DNA of 64,000 nt from Norana najaformis (taxonomy: Eukaryota > Annelida > Clitellata > Crassiclitellata > Hormogastridae): contig OZ029923.1 in the NCBI GenBank assembly GCA_964023275.1, positions 7,546,445 to 7,610,444 of the forward strand, read 5' to 3'. Positions 11,601-23,364 of the stretch are shown one piece after another; the stretch's first letter is position 1, and every line of letters starts with the position of its first letter. Below the pieces are notes generated by a model that ran no database searches, had not been told where the DNA came from, and saw nothing but the letters and a program-made list of their open reading frames with translations. Both the position numbers and the translations under genes were made by a program.

Positions 11601-14600
11601 CAGTGCAATATCAAACTCAGTATTGCTTTTTTCCGACGTTGTGATGGTCTTCTTATGCAGGGTCACATATTAGCAGTCTGCCATTGTGAAAAACGGAAAA
11701 CAGTGTGCATGGCCTTGCCTTCTCGTGTGTTTGACCTTCTTTACCAGTCCAAAGTTACCCTGTTCAAAGTTACCCTGACCTTTTCAAAATGCCTTTAAAT
11801 ACACTTGTTTAGATCAGTTAGATAGTAGTGTGAGCAGTTTTTTGTGAGGCACTTAAAAGGCGCTATATTAAGTGTCTGTATATATATATATATATACATC
11901 CATGGTCTAATATATTACACATTTCTATCTTAGATATTGTGCATACGGTCGGCATAAAGCAAGAGTTTCCAGACATTTTGGAGAGGTGCTACAAAAGTTG
12001 TTTGGAGCAGATGAAGTTGAATAACATGAAATCTCTTGTTAGTCTCTCTACATTTTCTTTAGTTATCTGTTTTAATGCACACTTTTAAATTTGGATTTAA
12101 TCATAATCAATATTTTCATCACAATAATAAATAAAAACATTTAGATGTTGATAATAATTAGGCCTATTGATATACTTGTCATATTCAAACACTTTCATGT
12201 AATCGTCCTGAATTTGCCTTTATAAGATTTCCTTATATTTTTCAGGCATTTTGCTGCATATCGACTGGCATTCATGGTTTGTAAAATTTTAAATGTTCAG
12301 ATTTTATTTACTGTTCATAAAAATAATTTCTTACTTAAAATTCTGTTTTTACAACAGAAATGGCAAAGTAAGCTTGAGTATCAGAATGTATGTTTGTTTG
12401 TGCATCCAATGCCTTTATTGGTAATGAGGTTAGCAGGCAATGTTAATGTTAAGTTGCTAATAGTCGAGCAAGTGCATGGCCTCGCTTACTGCAGAGCAAA
12501 GTACTGTTTATCATGGTGGAACTGTGACAATTGGCATCTAGCTAAAGGGCTTCAGCATTGTTGCCTAGTACAGCGAGTACGGGAAAGATTGGTAGACGTG
12601 GATTCAGGGTTTGATGTTAGGGCGAAGTGACAAAATGACAAAAGTTTTATGTTCGTTAGTAACTAATGCATTTGTTAACACGCCATATGTCCATCAGCTG
12701 ATCGAGGAATCGTAGGCATGGGTGGGTCACAGAGGTCAGATAATAAATGCAAGACGGCACAAATAGGTCTTAAGCCGCTTTACGAATATGTTAAGCAAAA
12801 TGACAATATTTTGAGTAATACAAACAAGGAGAGTGTGATGTTGATGATATGACACTGGCAATTATTTTGAAACTAAGTAATCATGCCCATGTGTGTATTT
12901 CTATACATTTTAAATTTTATGGTGATGCTTAATATGTCCTACGCTTATTGTTGAACAGGCTATCCGAATGACAAAGCAGTTCTGGTGGCTTTGGAAACTG
13001 TTCGGCTTTGGTTGGAAGAGTTGAAAACGGAAAACAAGGTGGGATTTGGTTACATGTATCAAGTGGAAATATGTAACTAACCATACAAATCATTCGATAG
13101 CCTACATTATGGGAAAACTCCACTTGCTTGCTATTATAGTAGAAGTGATACTGCATGTATAATACAGCCTATATGAGCATCCTGTAATGTATAAGCCCTA
13201 TAGTTTTGGAAAAGATAAGTCTTTAAAAAGATCAACAAGATATCGCGAAATTAGCAAGTGTGATCATATGTTCTGTTATGCTATGTCATGTCCTGTTATG
13301 ACGTGTTATGTTGTTTTGTTGATGACCAGCTGGATGAAATAGACCGCATCGTGTTCTGTTTGTTTTCGGAGCTTGATGAAATGCTGTACAGCTTCTGGAT
13401 GCAAGTCTTCTTCCCTTGTCCACCAGAACCAGAAGCCATATGTGCACCAAGTCAGTAAACTCGTTCTAAACTCTCTCTCTCTCTCTATTATATATACATG
13501 TACACTGTATGCTCTCTATATAGGGCTAAGACACATGTATTCAAACCATGCAGGGTTCCTTGTCGTTTTTGCCAAAAATGTGCGGTCGTTACAAGGTTAA
13601 GAGGAGGGAGAGGCTGGAGAGAGGTTAAACCGGGAGCAACAGGGAATTTTCTCTGGAAGGAACGTTTTGCTAAACTAGAGCGTGGATGCTCTGCGCGTAA
13701 GAGTGGAGTTATTAAATAACGTCGATCAAATGAGCCCATGAAAGAGAGCTGCGTTGTATTTATTGGCTAATTAAAAGCTATTTTGCCAAATTGACAAAGG
13801 TAGCCGTCCTGTGCCTCAGAGCATGTGTTCGTTATACGTGTCCAGTATCCGAAATGTTTATTATCACGAGTTTTTTTGTACCGTATGCCTCTAACCAACA
13901 CCAGACAGGCTGAATAGTTTCTTGTGAGACCAAGTTATAGCATAAGTGGGAAAGAAACTTAGGCAGCATGTAGCACGTGCGGCCATACTTAGGAGGCTAG
14001 AAAATGCATAACAACATACACAACAAGATGTTCTTGACATAAATTTTTATATGACATTTTATTTTGTAGCGTTTTACTAGACATAGATCTGATGAATTAC
14101 ATGTAAAGAATATTTATGCATGGGTTACAATTTTATAGTGTCTGTACCTGATCTCTCAAAGACCACACGATCTGACTATCTGACAGATCTAAATGATGTG
14201 ACTTAGTGTAAGACGAAAATGTTTATATAGCGCCCTTTGCAGATTTCTACTCGGAGTTAATGTATAATCATGACGTTAAAGGTTTGTACGCAAAGTTAGC
14301 GTATGGCGTGTTTGTTAGATACAGAAATCTTACCTCCAGGAGTGGATGGAAAGTGTCTTTCGGGTCCAAATAACGGAGACTTTGAAGACAGCTTCTCGTC
14401 GGTGGGAAATTCCATTCAGCTGGAACTAAAGGAACTACGCCCTCTGCCGGGCTTCATTGAAATAACTACTGAACCGGATATGATAACTCTTGATGACGAC
14501 CAAGACACGAAGCGAGCAAAGATGCCATGCAGCCACGTTATCGGTAGGCTGTGCAGAGAGATTAGAGTAGTTAACACCGATACTTCTTAGTGTACTAACT

Positions 14601-16545
14601 TGTCGATGACTATTAATATTATTATATTTTACCCGAGGTAGAAATGATCCCCCAGGAACTAAAAAATTAAATTAGGAGTATAAAATGATCTCTGAGAAAT
14701 TGGGTCTCGTCCCAGTAGTTTATAGTAATAATAATAATAATAGTTATTATTATTTTTCGTCATCATCGTCGTCATCATCATCATTATTATTATTATTTTA
14801 TCATTATTGTAATTACTATCATTTTCATTTATTACGAGTGCAGTTAGTTAACCTGAATCTGAGGCGCGGAACAATTTTAAATGAAGGACTTGCTCGAGGT
14901 CCCTAAGTAATAATCGACTAAGGAGTTGCTCGAACCCATACTCTCCGCGTTACATGCCGAATGCTAGATAAATTAGGCTACCGTACCACTTTCATTTGAA
15001 ATAGATGAAGAAATAAGCCCAACAAATATTATTTTACGACTTAATCTAAACTCGAGACTCGTCTGTTTTACTTGGTTACCCAAGGTAGCTTAACTTCTAG
15101 TTTTTCTGACCTATCGCAATTTGACCTGGCTACTACAATGGATGGATTATGAACTTGATTATGATTTCATTTGAAGCGATCATCGATTGATGCCTTGGGT
15201 ATTATGATATCGGCGCTATAGAAATTATCAGAATAGATTATATAAGTGACTTCAAAATGCACACTGGAAGACAGTTCTCGGTCTGTTCATTAGCTGGCTC
15301 TACTGTATATTCTGCAGCTTTCTTTATCTGATCGTACGAATTAATTGTAACTGACCCCCTCTCTCTTCAGGAGGGGATTTACCCGTAGACTGCTTATTTA
15401 TGAAAATAGGTTGTATCTTCTGATCTATTTAGTGTGAAGGACTTGATTAATAGACTGTCTCTCTTTGACTTAGTATCAGAAGGTACGCAAGGTCGACATC
15501 GATGACCTGGGCAGCCATAAAATGTGGTTAAACAGTGGATACTTTAAGACTATGGGATCACTGCACTGGATAGGGCCTACTATATTAGTACTGCTTAATC
15601 TTCAAGTCCACAGGCTCACTATCTGTTAATGTCGATCAAATTCCTCACTGTGTTTCTCCGTTCGGTTCTGTCCTGTGTCAGTTTGGTCAACTTGTGCTCA
15701 TCCGTCTTTTACCAATCTCTGTCGTCATACTTTGGTCTAACTCTGACTCTTGTACATCATTCTACTACATTTATTACTACTACTAGATCCATTATTACTA
15801 CAACATTTGTTATTAACTATACAAATACCAATGCAGGAACCATGCACTAGAACGATTAATTTATGCTGTCAATGAATCTTATGATGCAAATCTTAGCCCG
15901 TTGCCTTTAGGACCTGATTCGATGACAGAGTACTTCCGGGCTATACTAAAGGAGGGCAAATTCAAGTTCTACTGTCCGAGTAAGGACTGCAACCGCGAAT
16001 GGGAATACTTTCTAGTTCGTCACGTCGCCTGCCTCACAGAGGATGAAATGCGTGAATTCGAGAAGAAGCTAGAGAATAACTTTCTGCAGAAAGAGAAAGG
16101 TAACCAGATGTGCCCGGGTTGCAAGACTTGGTGCGTGCGAGTTCAGGGTGCCGCTAACTGCGTTCGTTGCCCTATCTGCACTAAGTCTAGAGGTAAGAAG
16201 TTCGACTTCTGTTGGATGTGTCTCAATGAATGGAAAAATTTCTTTCCGTTCGGATCCTGTGGAAACCCCGGCTGCGGAAAGGAAGAACGAATCGAAATCC
16301 TGGCCAAATGCCCCACAAAGAAGATCGACTATTGCTACAACTGCCCGACCTTTCGCGGGTGTCCAAAATGTGGACTTCTGATTGAACACCGAGACAAGTG
16401 TGGACACGTGACTTGCAACAACTGTGACTACGGTTTCTGTTTCATCTGTTTGAAGGACAAGCAAAACGGTAAATGGCAGTGTCGACCGTACTTTGGTACG
16501 TGCGTGCTCGCACCACGTCAAAAAACTTTGCCCGGAAGTCGATGA
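8699..16545 (+). CDS. Macro-RBR fusion ligase B (complete)
   Basis: Complete ten-exon gene, 541 aa: 8699-8879, 8997-9134, 9734-9829, 10623-10643, 11934-12037, 12246-12276, 12959-13038, 13330-13450, 14325-14543, 15911-16545 (TGA). The start ATG opens MASLF and is conserved in gene F. Residues 1-60 resemble the MacroD1/2 lead-in (RLKDIKTW against RLKKIPTW). The macro domain spans about 73-252: GDIT at 83-86, GFDLPAK, VHTVG, STGIHGYP. The MacroD catalytic Asn and Asp positions read Asp98 and Ser108, so hydrolase activity is doubtful. Residues 318-330 give half of a RING1 (with CSH instead of CGH), IBR spans about 398-452 and RING2 481-510 with catalytic Cys494 and His496, followed by APRQKTLPGSR. 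Predicted role: ADP-ribose-guided ubiquitin ligase. Exon 1 carries an 18-base in-frame repeat not present in gene F. The exon 8 donor is GTCAGT, slightly weak. Confidence 0.93.
8738..8791 (+). repeat. 18-base in-frame tandem repeat in exon 1 of gene B
   Basis: Three units of 18 bases (8738-8755, 8756-8773, 8774-8791) encode RGERTT, REERTA and REERTT at residues 14-31, followed by a partial unit. The corresponding place in gene F has a single short spacer, so this charged linker expanded after the genes split. Confidence 0.9.
9210..9290 (+). mobile_element. LINE/SINE 3' tail in intron 2 of gene B
   Basis: Carries the shared tail: ATCGATTGATGC, GGCGCTATAGAAGTTATTAG and a TTAGATTAGATTATAT end. 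The same tail ends the LINE at 38755-39600 and recurs at 15165-15245, 36615-36668, 51440-51510 and 60492-60565. The 60492 copy is the duplicated counterpart of this one. Confidence 0.65.
10149..10400 (-). mobile_element. tRNA-derived SINE in intron 3 of gene B
   Basis: On the minus strand it has a tRNA-like head near 10330-10400 and a body matching 31503-31760 (GGGCGCCACGCCATTAGGTCC on the plus strand). The homologous intron of gene F at 61136-61665 lacks it, so it inserted after the B/F duplication. Confidence 0.8.
14723..14810. repeat. AT-rich trinucleotide microsatellite (AAT/ATC)
   Basis: Runs of AAT, ATT and ATC triplets in the last intron of macro-RBR gene B. Confidence 0.85.
15165..15245 (+). 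mobile_element. LINE/SINE 3' tail in last intron of gene B
   Basis: Reads GCGATCATCGATTGATGCC, then ATATCGGCGCTATAGAAATT and a GATTATAT end, matching the 3' end of the LINE at 38755-39600. Confidence 0.6.
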
Positions 16546-16639
16546 CTTCGCGTGCACTATTGAAAATCAGCAGGGTCGAGCTATAGAAAAACGTGTGCAT
16601 TTACATTTTATATTTACTCCTGTTAGACCTGTTTGTGCA

Positions 16640-16769
<130 letters not shown>

Positions 16770-16931
16770 TATCAACATGAGTGAACATCTGTTGTCTCAA
16801 GTCTGTATTGTTACAGTCTATGCTAAATTTATATAACCGATATCACACATTTGAATCTATGTGCTCTTATGCTTAACGTTTTTTGCTAAAGGGTTAGGAT
16901 GTGAATTTCCAGCAACGTAGCTGAAGTCGTT

Positions 16932-17432
16932 GGAATTAGACGAATGTTGCTTTGCAAATCGTGAAAGAAACTTGTTGCTCTACGTGCCTGTTATTTGTAC
17001 TTATTCTGCATGTGTATGTATGTATTTCGACAAATTCATTGAGAAACGAGCAGGGTTGAGGCAAAACTGTCACTGTAGGAAACCGTGTACATTTAAATTT
17101 TACATTTATTTGATATTTATATGGAGCATTTTGCGAGCCGCTCAAAGGCATTGAAGCACGGTTATCTAATAGATATGAAGTCATGCGACTTAAGATGGCA
17201 CGACGTATGAATGCGGATTATGAATGAGATGGCCCCAGCGACTTAACTTCTTTGGGCGCTGTATAAATCTCGAGACTGCCTCATATATTTATTATCATTT
17301 AAATTAGGGGTTTTTGGTGCCCTGGATGACGTCACAGAACGCCTATGAACCGTCTTTAGAACCAAATTGCAAGTGCGCAGGTGAAAACGAGCGGAATTTC
17401 ATGGCTTTCATTATCTCTCTTCTTGTCACTGC
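16932..17432. repeat. Right copy of ~500-bp direct repeat flanking gene B
   Basis: Same-orientation partner of 7124-7635. Together they bracket a segment of roughly 9.3 kb holding gene B, a configuration that favours unequal crossing-over. Confidence 0.8.
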
Positions 17433-17894
17433 TTATAGCCATCCGATCGGAGAATTCACTTAGCACAATAATAAAACTACCATAGATCTAAAGTGATTCA
17501 CATAACTTTAGGGACTTTTGACCTATGTGTCAACCACTTCAGCATTATCATATTGCAAAGTGACTTTGACTCTGTTTCAGTGTAGTTCAGATTCATGTAG
17601 CCTACCTAACTACCAACGACTTATAAGCCTGTGCGTCTAATTTACATTCGATGGTCTGATCAATCGCGTGCAATCATAATAGGTCACGATCGTATGGTTG
17701 AGCTGATTTAGAATCCTACTGTACAGTGTTTCATTTTTCTACTCTTGTGATGCAGCGAATAATATTGACAGCACCGTTGACTACCGTGTTCTATAGGCAC
17801 GTAGCGCGATTCATGACAGTCGATATTTAGGCCTACGCTCGGTTCTTCCTTCTCGAGACCTCCTTTCTGATTTTATGGCGTAAAGCTCCTCCGG

Positions 17895-17899
17895 CCAAT
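17895..17899 (+). promoter_or_regulatory. CCAAT-like box upstream of gene C
   Basis: CCAAT within GGCCAATCAAAAG lies 39 bases before the ATG of Ubl-RBR gene C. No clear TATA box was seen. Weak on its own. Confidence 0.3.
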
Positions 17900-17937
17900 C
17901 AAAAGCAATTTTTCACGTTCTAGTGTATTGACGAAAA

Positions 17938-20900
17938 ATGTCAGCTATTGTGATACGAGTGAGCGTCGCAGAGAAGACGTATTCGGTTGTGCTAAATTCG
18001 GTAAGAGTAAAGACTTTACTAACTTCGATGTAGGCCTATGTCACGTAGACAATTGGTCTATATTAAGAACATCAGAAAGCGAATCTTGCAAAGCGAATCA
18101 TTGATCAACGGTCCTGATGGGCCTACACGAAAACTGGATTGATTGGAACTTAATCGAGCGAGGAAAGAAAATCAGAAGAAATCATTAACATGTACATAAC
18201 GCTAAAGCATTGATATATGTGTTTAGTGATGTAATTAGGTATGTATTTAACTCAATGTGATTGCCAATTTGCAGGCATTAAACCTTGCCATCCATGGAGA
18301 CCTTATTTGTTCATATTAAGTTGGAGTTTTGTGGATAGATCACGGTTGGTGTGATCTGAAGTTAGGCACGCCTTTGTGCACAAAACAGTAGAAGAATATA
18401 GTCAATGACTGGATTGAACATTAATTTTTTCTTTTTTGTTTTGCTTTGTGCTACCATTGTTTGATGAAATTATATATATATATATAGATATATATATATA
18501 TTATCATGAAATTATCCATCCCGCCTCGTAAAACGTGTTTTCCATAGGGAGGTAAGGCAATATAAACTAAATAGTGTAAGGTTAGGCAAGCATAAAAACA
18601 ATGTAATCAATTCTTTAATATGGTATGCCTTTATTAACCGCTAATTTGGTGTTATGTACATTAATTATTATACAAAGGAGCAAGTCATGTAAACATAGCG
18701 GAGATCTAGCCGTTCAAGATGATTTGTCACTTTCTCCAGACATTTTTAAAATCTTGTGGGAGCATGTCTACATGGGGGGAAAAGTTAATGTAAATATCTT
18801 GCTTAGCCAGTTTTATATGAAGATTTCATTAATGACAGACCATGCAGAGGCGTATGAATAGTTCCAATTTACTATTCTCATAATCATTCACGACCCCTAG
18901 CCACAGCGACTTCGAGTCATAGATTCTGTTAAACTTTCTCAAAAGTAACAGCGAAGAGACCAACTTGTTTAAAAATTGTAACTTTTTTACTATATGTGAT
19001 AGAAACATACGTTTTCCACCTACATGTAATTCCTCAGCAATTCCAAAAAGTGAAATGTCACACTCAGTTTTGATTTTTCTTACTTTGTGAGAATTTTCTA
19101 ATGCATAATCACATAAACTGCTTACGGTTATTTCTATTCAATACCTGTCTCTTTTAACTGATCTGACTTTCAACGTAGTTTTTGTCGTCTTATACACGAT
19201 TCATTTGTGCAGTTTGTTATTGCTGTTGTTGGTGTTGTTGTTGTTAAGTGCTTGAGACATTTTCTGTTGTTGTATAGAAAGCAAACGTTGATGACCTATT
19301 CAGAGCTGTCAGCAAGGAATGTGCACATGGAGTGAATCCTGCGGAATTAAGACTCCTATTTGGAGGTAAATTTAACGTAACAGTTCAAATATTTTATTTT
19401 AAACATTTTACTGACACCTGAAAACGTGAGTTGAAATATGTGTATGTGAGTAAGTAAGAAAGTAATTCAGGATTTAATATATACTTACATAAATGTAGGG
19501 CTTACATTGTATTATTTAGTTGCGTTCGCCTTGTGCGGCGGAGTGTGCGGGTTGGAGCCTCCCTTGAGACGGTTGGTATGTAGGGACCTTTAGCAAGTCA
19601 TTCTTGCATAGGTTACTTATCGATTAATGCTTTGTTAGTAGTTACAGGCGCTTAGTAAATGCATAAATAATAATAGGCCTGCGAGTAGCTGGATATAAAA
19701 CAACAGCATTAGTTAAAACAGGCTTCCAGAGGCGCTCATAAAGCATATGTTCTATTGCTTATAAGTGTGCAAATAGTTTTCCAAAATGAAGAGAGCATCG
19801 ATATTTTAAAAGAAGTGTAGTGTCACTGACATTTCGTTTACTAATCCACGTAGCCTCGTAAAACAAGGTCTACATAGTAACTTATTTGCCGACCTAAACA
19901 TTAACATATTAATTTTGTAGCGCTAATGATTTCTTCTGATTTTCTATCCTCGCTCAGCCGGCTGACTTACGGCGTGATAACAAATGCATGACTTACCTAA
20001 ACGAGATTCAATGATTTAAATTTTCCCCTATTTCTTATAGACGACATCTTGAAATATAATGAAGGGAAAACCCTAGAGGATTACAAGATGGTTAATATGT
20101 CCACTGTTACTATGGTTGTCCGACTTCATGGGGGAATTTGGCCGCTCGATGCGATCGAGGCCAAGACCCGCGACCTGTTTCCACTTCCTGGATTCATAAC
20201 CGTCACAACATCACCCTCGGAACCGGACATGATCAGCTTTGACGACTGTCAGACAAAGAAGCGCGCCAAGATGCCATGCGGTCACGTGATCGGTGAGTGA
20301 ACGTACCACTTGCTTTTTATCCTCAGTTCTTTGTCTCCGTTTTTGTCCAATGCGATTGTGACTGTTGTCGTGACTGTAGTTGGATTGCAATTGTAATTAT
20401 AATCGTAATCTCTGTTGTAATTGTAGCTATGATTGTGATTATAATTGTAGATGTACCGCTTAGCAAACTCTTATTAATAGCTGTTGCATATATATGTAGT
20501 GTAATATATAACATATATGTATTTATTTTATTTTATTAAAACACTTATAACGCGTGCCATATCAATACACCTGAAACTGAGGTGCGGATATATGTTCGCT
20601 AGGACCCAAGATGGAATCATGCAAAAGCTACGGGGAAGTAATGAGTCTGTGGAGAAGATCTAGTTCTAGCGGAAGCTGTGGAAATCCGGATTGTGACGGA
20701 AAAGATAAAAGACTCCGGATCCTTGCCACCTGTGTAACCAAGAAAATCAACAACTACTTGGAGTGCCCGAGTATTCGCGGATGTCCGAAATGCGGCATTC
20801 TCGTTGAACACAAGGATGCTTGTGCACAAGTTGGCTGCACCAACTGCGATTATGAGTTTTGTTTCATCTGTATGAAGGTTGAAGAAGAAGACCTATACCA

Positions 20901-20970
20901 AATGGCAGTGCCTTCTCTGGAACCCTCTGAAGTCGAAGCTGTTCATATTGTCCGCTTTGTGTTGCAGTGA
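17938..20970 (+). CDS. Ubl-RBR ligase C, RBR internally deleted
   Basis: Four exons: 17938-18000, 19278-19365, 20041-20292, 20603-20970 (TGA), 256 aa in frame. Residues 1 to about 81 form a ubiquitin-like fold: a first hairpin (MSAIVIRVSVAEKTYSVVL), helix (VDDLFRAVSKEC), LRLLFGG and the ubiquitin-like end STVTMVVRLHGG. A linker with SEPDMISFDD and KRAKMPCGHVIG follows in the same exon. The last exon opens GPKM but then jumps to SCGNPDC, so the second half of RING1 and nearly all of the IBR are missing against genes A, B, D and E. RING2 (CPKC to FCFIC) keeps its cysteine but reads CAQ, not C-x-H. After FCFICM the usual APRQT tail is lost through a frame change: the nucleotides still spell the KWQC codons in another frame. 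Possibly a dying ligase or a Ubl-RING2 regulator. AATAAA stands at 21066-21071. Confidence 0.85.
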
Positions 20971-20981
20971 CCAAATACAAA

Positions 20982-21031
20982 CGTATTTCCCATTTACCCC
21001 ATTCGGACCATGGGGTAAATGGAAATATACG
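20982..21031. other. Hairpin in 3' UTR of gene C
   Basis: Inverted arms of about 20 bases (20982-21001 and 21011-21031) around a 9-base loop; cores CCATTTACCCCA and TGGGGTAAATGG are complementary. It starts 12 bases after the stop codon. Confidence 0.7.
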
Positions 21032-21065
21032 TGGCGATTGTGTTATAAATAGCTTAGTAGTGTTT

Positions 21066-21071
21066 AATAAA
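21066..21071 (+). promoter_or_regulatory. Polyadenylation signal AATAAA of gene C
   Basis: AATAAA about 95 bases past the stop codon of Ubl-RBR gene C. Confidence 0.5.
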
Positions 21072-21099
21072 TTAGATTAATTGATTGACTTATAATAAG

Positions 21100-23118
21100 C
21101 AACCTGTTTGCAAAAAAGATCGATTGACTTGTAATAAGCAACCTAAAAAGATGCACTATTTGAATATCCCATACGTTAAGACCCACGCTTAAGATTTTAA
21201 GCTGCATTATACAGGCCTACATTGTAATGCTACTGATACCACCTAGATCTGTATGTAAACTTTAGACTTTTTGAAGTCCTTTATAGGAACGGCTTCTACA
21301 TTACGTTCATTTGCTTTTAAACAAAGGTAGAGAGTTCCTATCCGCCCCATTTGGTAACAATCATAAGTGGAAGCAATCCCTTTTAGCTTAAATTGATGAC
21401 AACTTGGCTTGTTCTCCAATGCGTAGTATAATTTATGGTTTGTCAATATTATTGTTGTCTTCCTCTATTAATCAACGTAATTTTCGTTCCTTTTGAAGAA
21501 ATAGCTTAAAACACAGATCTGTGTGTAGTTGCTAGTTAACGACGCTGTGTCTTAACGAAGATGATTAGCATCGCCCTCCCCTTTATCTTGGCTTGGAACT
21601 GGCGCCACTCGAACACGGCAGTGGCGGAGTTAACTGGTCACTCGAAGCTGTTGTAGTGACGCTGACCGGCGCAGGTAAAGTTAAGCCGGATTATTTCTGC
21701 GACGCGTGATCGTCTGTAGAACACCACGCCACCTGGCGTAAACACAACCTGACGTGGCGTTTGTTCCACAAACTTCACTACTGCACTCAGCTCTCCATCC
21801 TTTATATATCAATCTTCTTTTTGCCCAAACATTGGTACCACAATAAGCAAAACACGGGAAAAAAGAAAAAAACATCAAATTGATAACGACGCATACCTGT
21901 CTGTAATGTTATACTACCGGTGGCACAAAAATTCAATCAGTTATAGTGACTGAACAAAATTAGACAGAAAACTGGAAGCAGTAATTTCACTGAAAGAACA
22001 TTTCTGGAAATATCGTAGTTTTCTGATCAACCAGAAGTCTTTAATGCTAGGTTCCAGCGTGAAGTGCAGTATAGCCTCAATGTTGCTATGATTGATTTTG
22101 AATATTTTACATATGGCAGTGCTGTAATTGTACTCCAAAGAGTTCAGCTCACCGTTGGTAAGGCTAACAGATAACAGTAAAGCTATGGAATGGTAAATGA
22201 GTACCAACGCAAGTTGGAAGTTTGTAGCTTTAGTTGATTAACTAATAAAATGCCGATATTGTCATTGGGTCTACCATCTTTTTAGAACTAAGGAACTGAG
22301 TAGGCTATGTGTAGTTAAGAACTGAGTTAACCTGATAAAATACAAACGTGGTATCGCATCAACTTTAGACAAATCTTGTTCACAATTAAGAAACTGCAAG
22401 GATGTATTTTCTTAGAAATATAGTTAACAATTTAGGTTATATTTTCTATGAGCAAATTTAGCGCAACATTACCGCTTGAATAAAACCAATAAAACCCATG
22501 ACTCTCACTGGAAAACCCATGCGAGTTGCTTCATTTTCATTTTCTGTACAGCGTTTAGTCTATAGTCTGAAGCTATAGACGCTTATGCGGTTTGAAATAC
22601 ATTTTAAAGCCAAAAATTCGAAGCCAAAACGATTTCTACAATTTTTGCTGAAGGAAGCTTAGGTAGGCTTATAGATTAGTCCACTGGTTTTAAATTAAAC
22701 TCAGACCTGAAGCAACATACGATTTCACAGGAACGCCGATATAGGCCTACCATATCGTCTAAGCTTTATCTACATAGTTAGATGTCTATCTATTGGTAAT
22801 CATGCGATGCAGGCTAAAGATTTTAGGCCTAGTATTAACGGGAACGTGTGACGTCCCATTTCACTCATAAGCATGTGCCAGTATCATAAAGAACAGTTAG
22901 AGAAGCTTTGGGTATTACCTGAAAAACTTTCCAGATTTTCAATAACTATATTTAGATTCATATATATTTATATATAACTATATTTATATTTCAATAATTA
23001 TATTTGGCCCATCTCTTTCAGTTTTCCGTATGGTGGACGAATACGGTAAACTGAAGGAAGAAGCCCAAAAACATCAGGAAAGGCGCCATTGGACGTTCGA
23101 ACCTGCCCGGTTACTAGA
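21100..23118. other. Gap without a recognised gene
   Basis: AT-rich sequence with several AGGCCTA words. A more GC-rich patch near 21580-21790 has no recognisable protein. No module relic, RNA gene or repeat family was identified. Confidence 0.45.
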
Positions 23119-23126
23119 TCACGTGA
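23119..23126 (+). promoter_or_regulatory. TCACGTGA E-box upstream of Ubl-only gene 1
   Basis: Palindromic E-box core CACGTG, 239 bases before the ATG of Ubl-only gene 1. Such sites bind bHLH-zip factors in animals; use here is inference. Confidence 0.3.
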
Positions 23127-23190
23127 TTTGAAAAACCCGGCCGATTTTAGACGTAGCTTTCTGTTTTGTTTATAACATACGTAGATCAAA

Positions 23191-23217
23191 AGCACGTTTA
23201 GATCTTCTAAACGTGCT
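23191..23217. promoter_or_regulatory. 27-bp palindrome upstream of Ubl-only gene 1
   Basis: Perfect 12-base arms (AGCACGTTTAGA and its complement) around TCT, ending 147 bases before the ATG at 23365. Could be a dimeric factor site or chance. Confidence 0.5.
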
Positions 23218-23364
23218 GTTTACTTCTATAATTTGCTAAATCTTTGGCGACGCAGAATACTTTGGGGTTAAATTCACGACGACAATAATGATTTCGTGCT
23301 GACCCAAATGAAATCATCTTGGATTTGCTATTAAAGGCTAGTTGAAGGCAGAGCTGTTTTCAAG

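Larger units (their letters stand above)
7565..13060 (+). repeat. Segmental duplication, copy 1 (contains start of gene B)
   Basis: From GTGCGCAATGG at about 7570 the sequence is paired with 57640-64000: upstream region, exons 1-7 and introns align in order. Differences: copy 1 has a SINE in intron 3 (about 10149-10400), while copy 2 has more than 1 kb of extra sequence in intron 1. The right limit cannot be seen because the window ends inside copy 2. Confidence 0.85.

Noticed and set aside
16069-16557. 162-codon minus-strand open frame opposite the RBR exon of gene B
   Set aside because: Shadow of a GC-richer coding exon; the plus-strand frame has the zinc-ligand pattern and splice sites.
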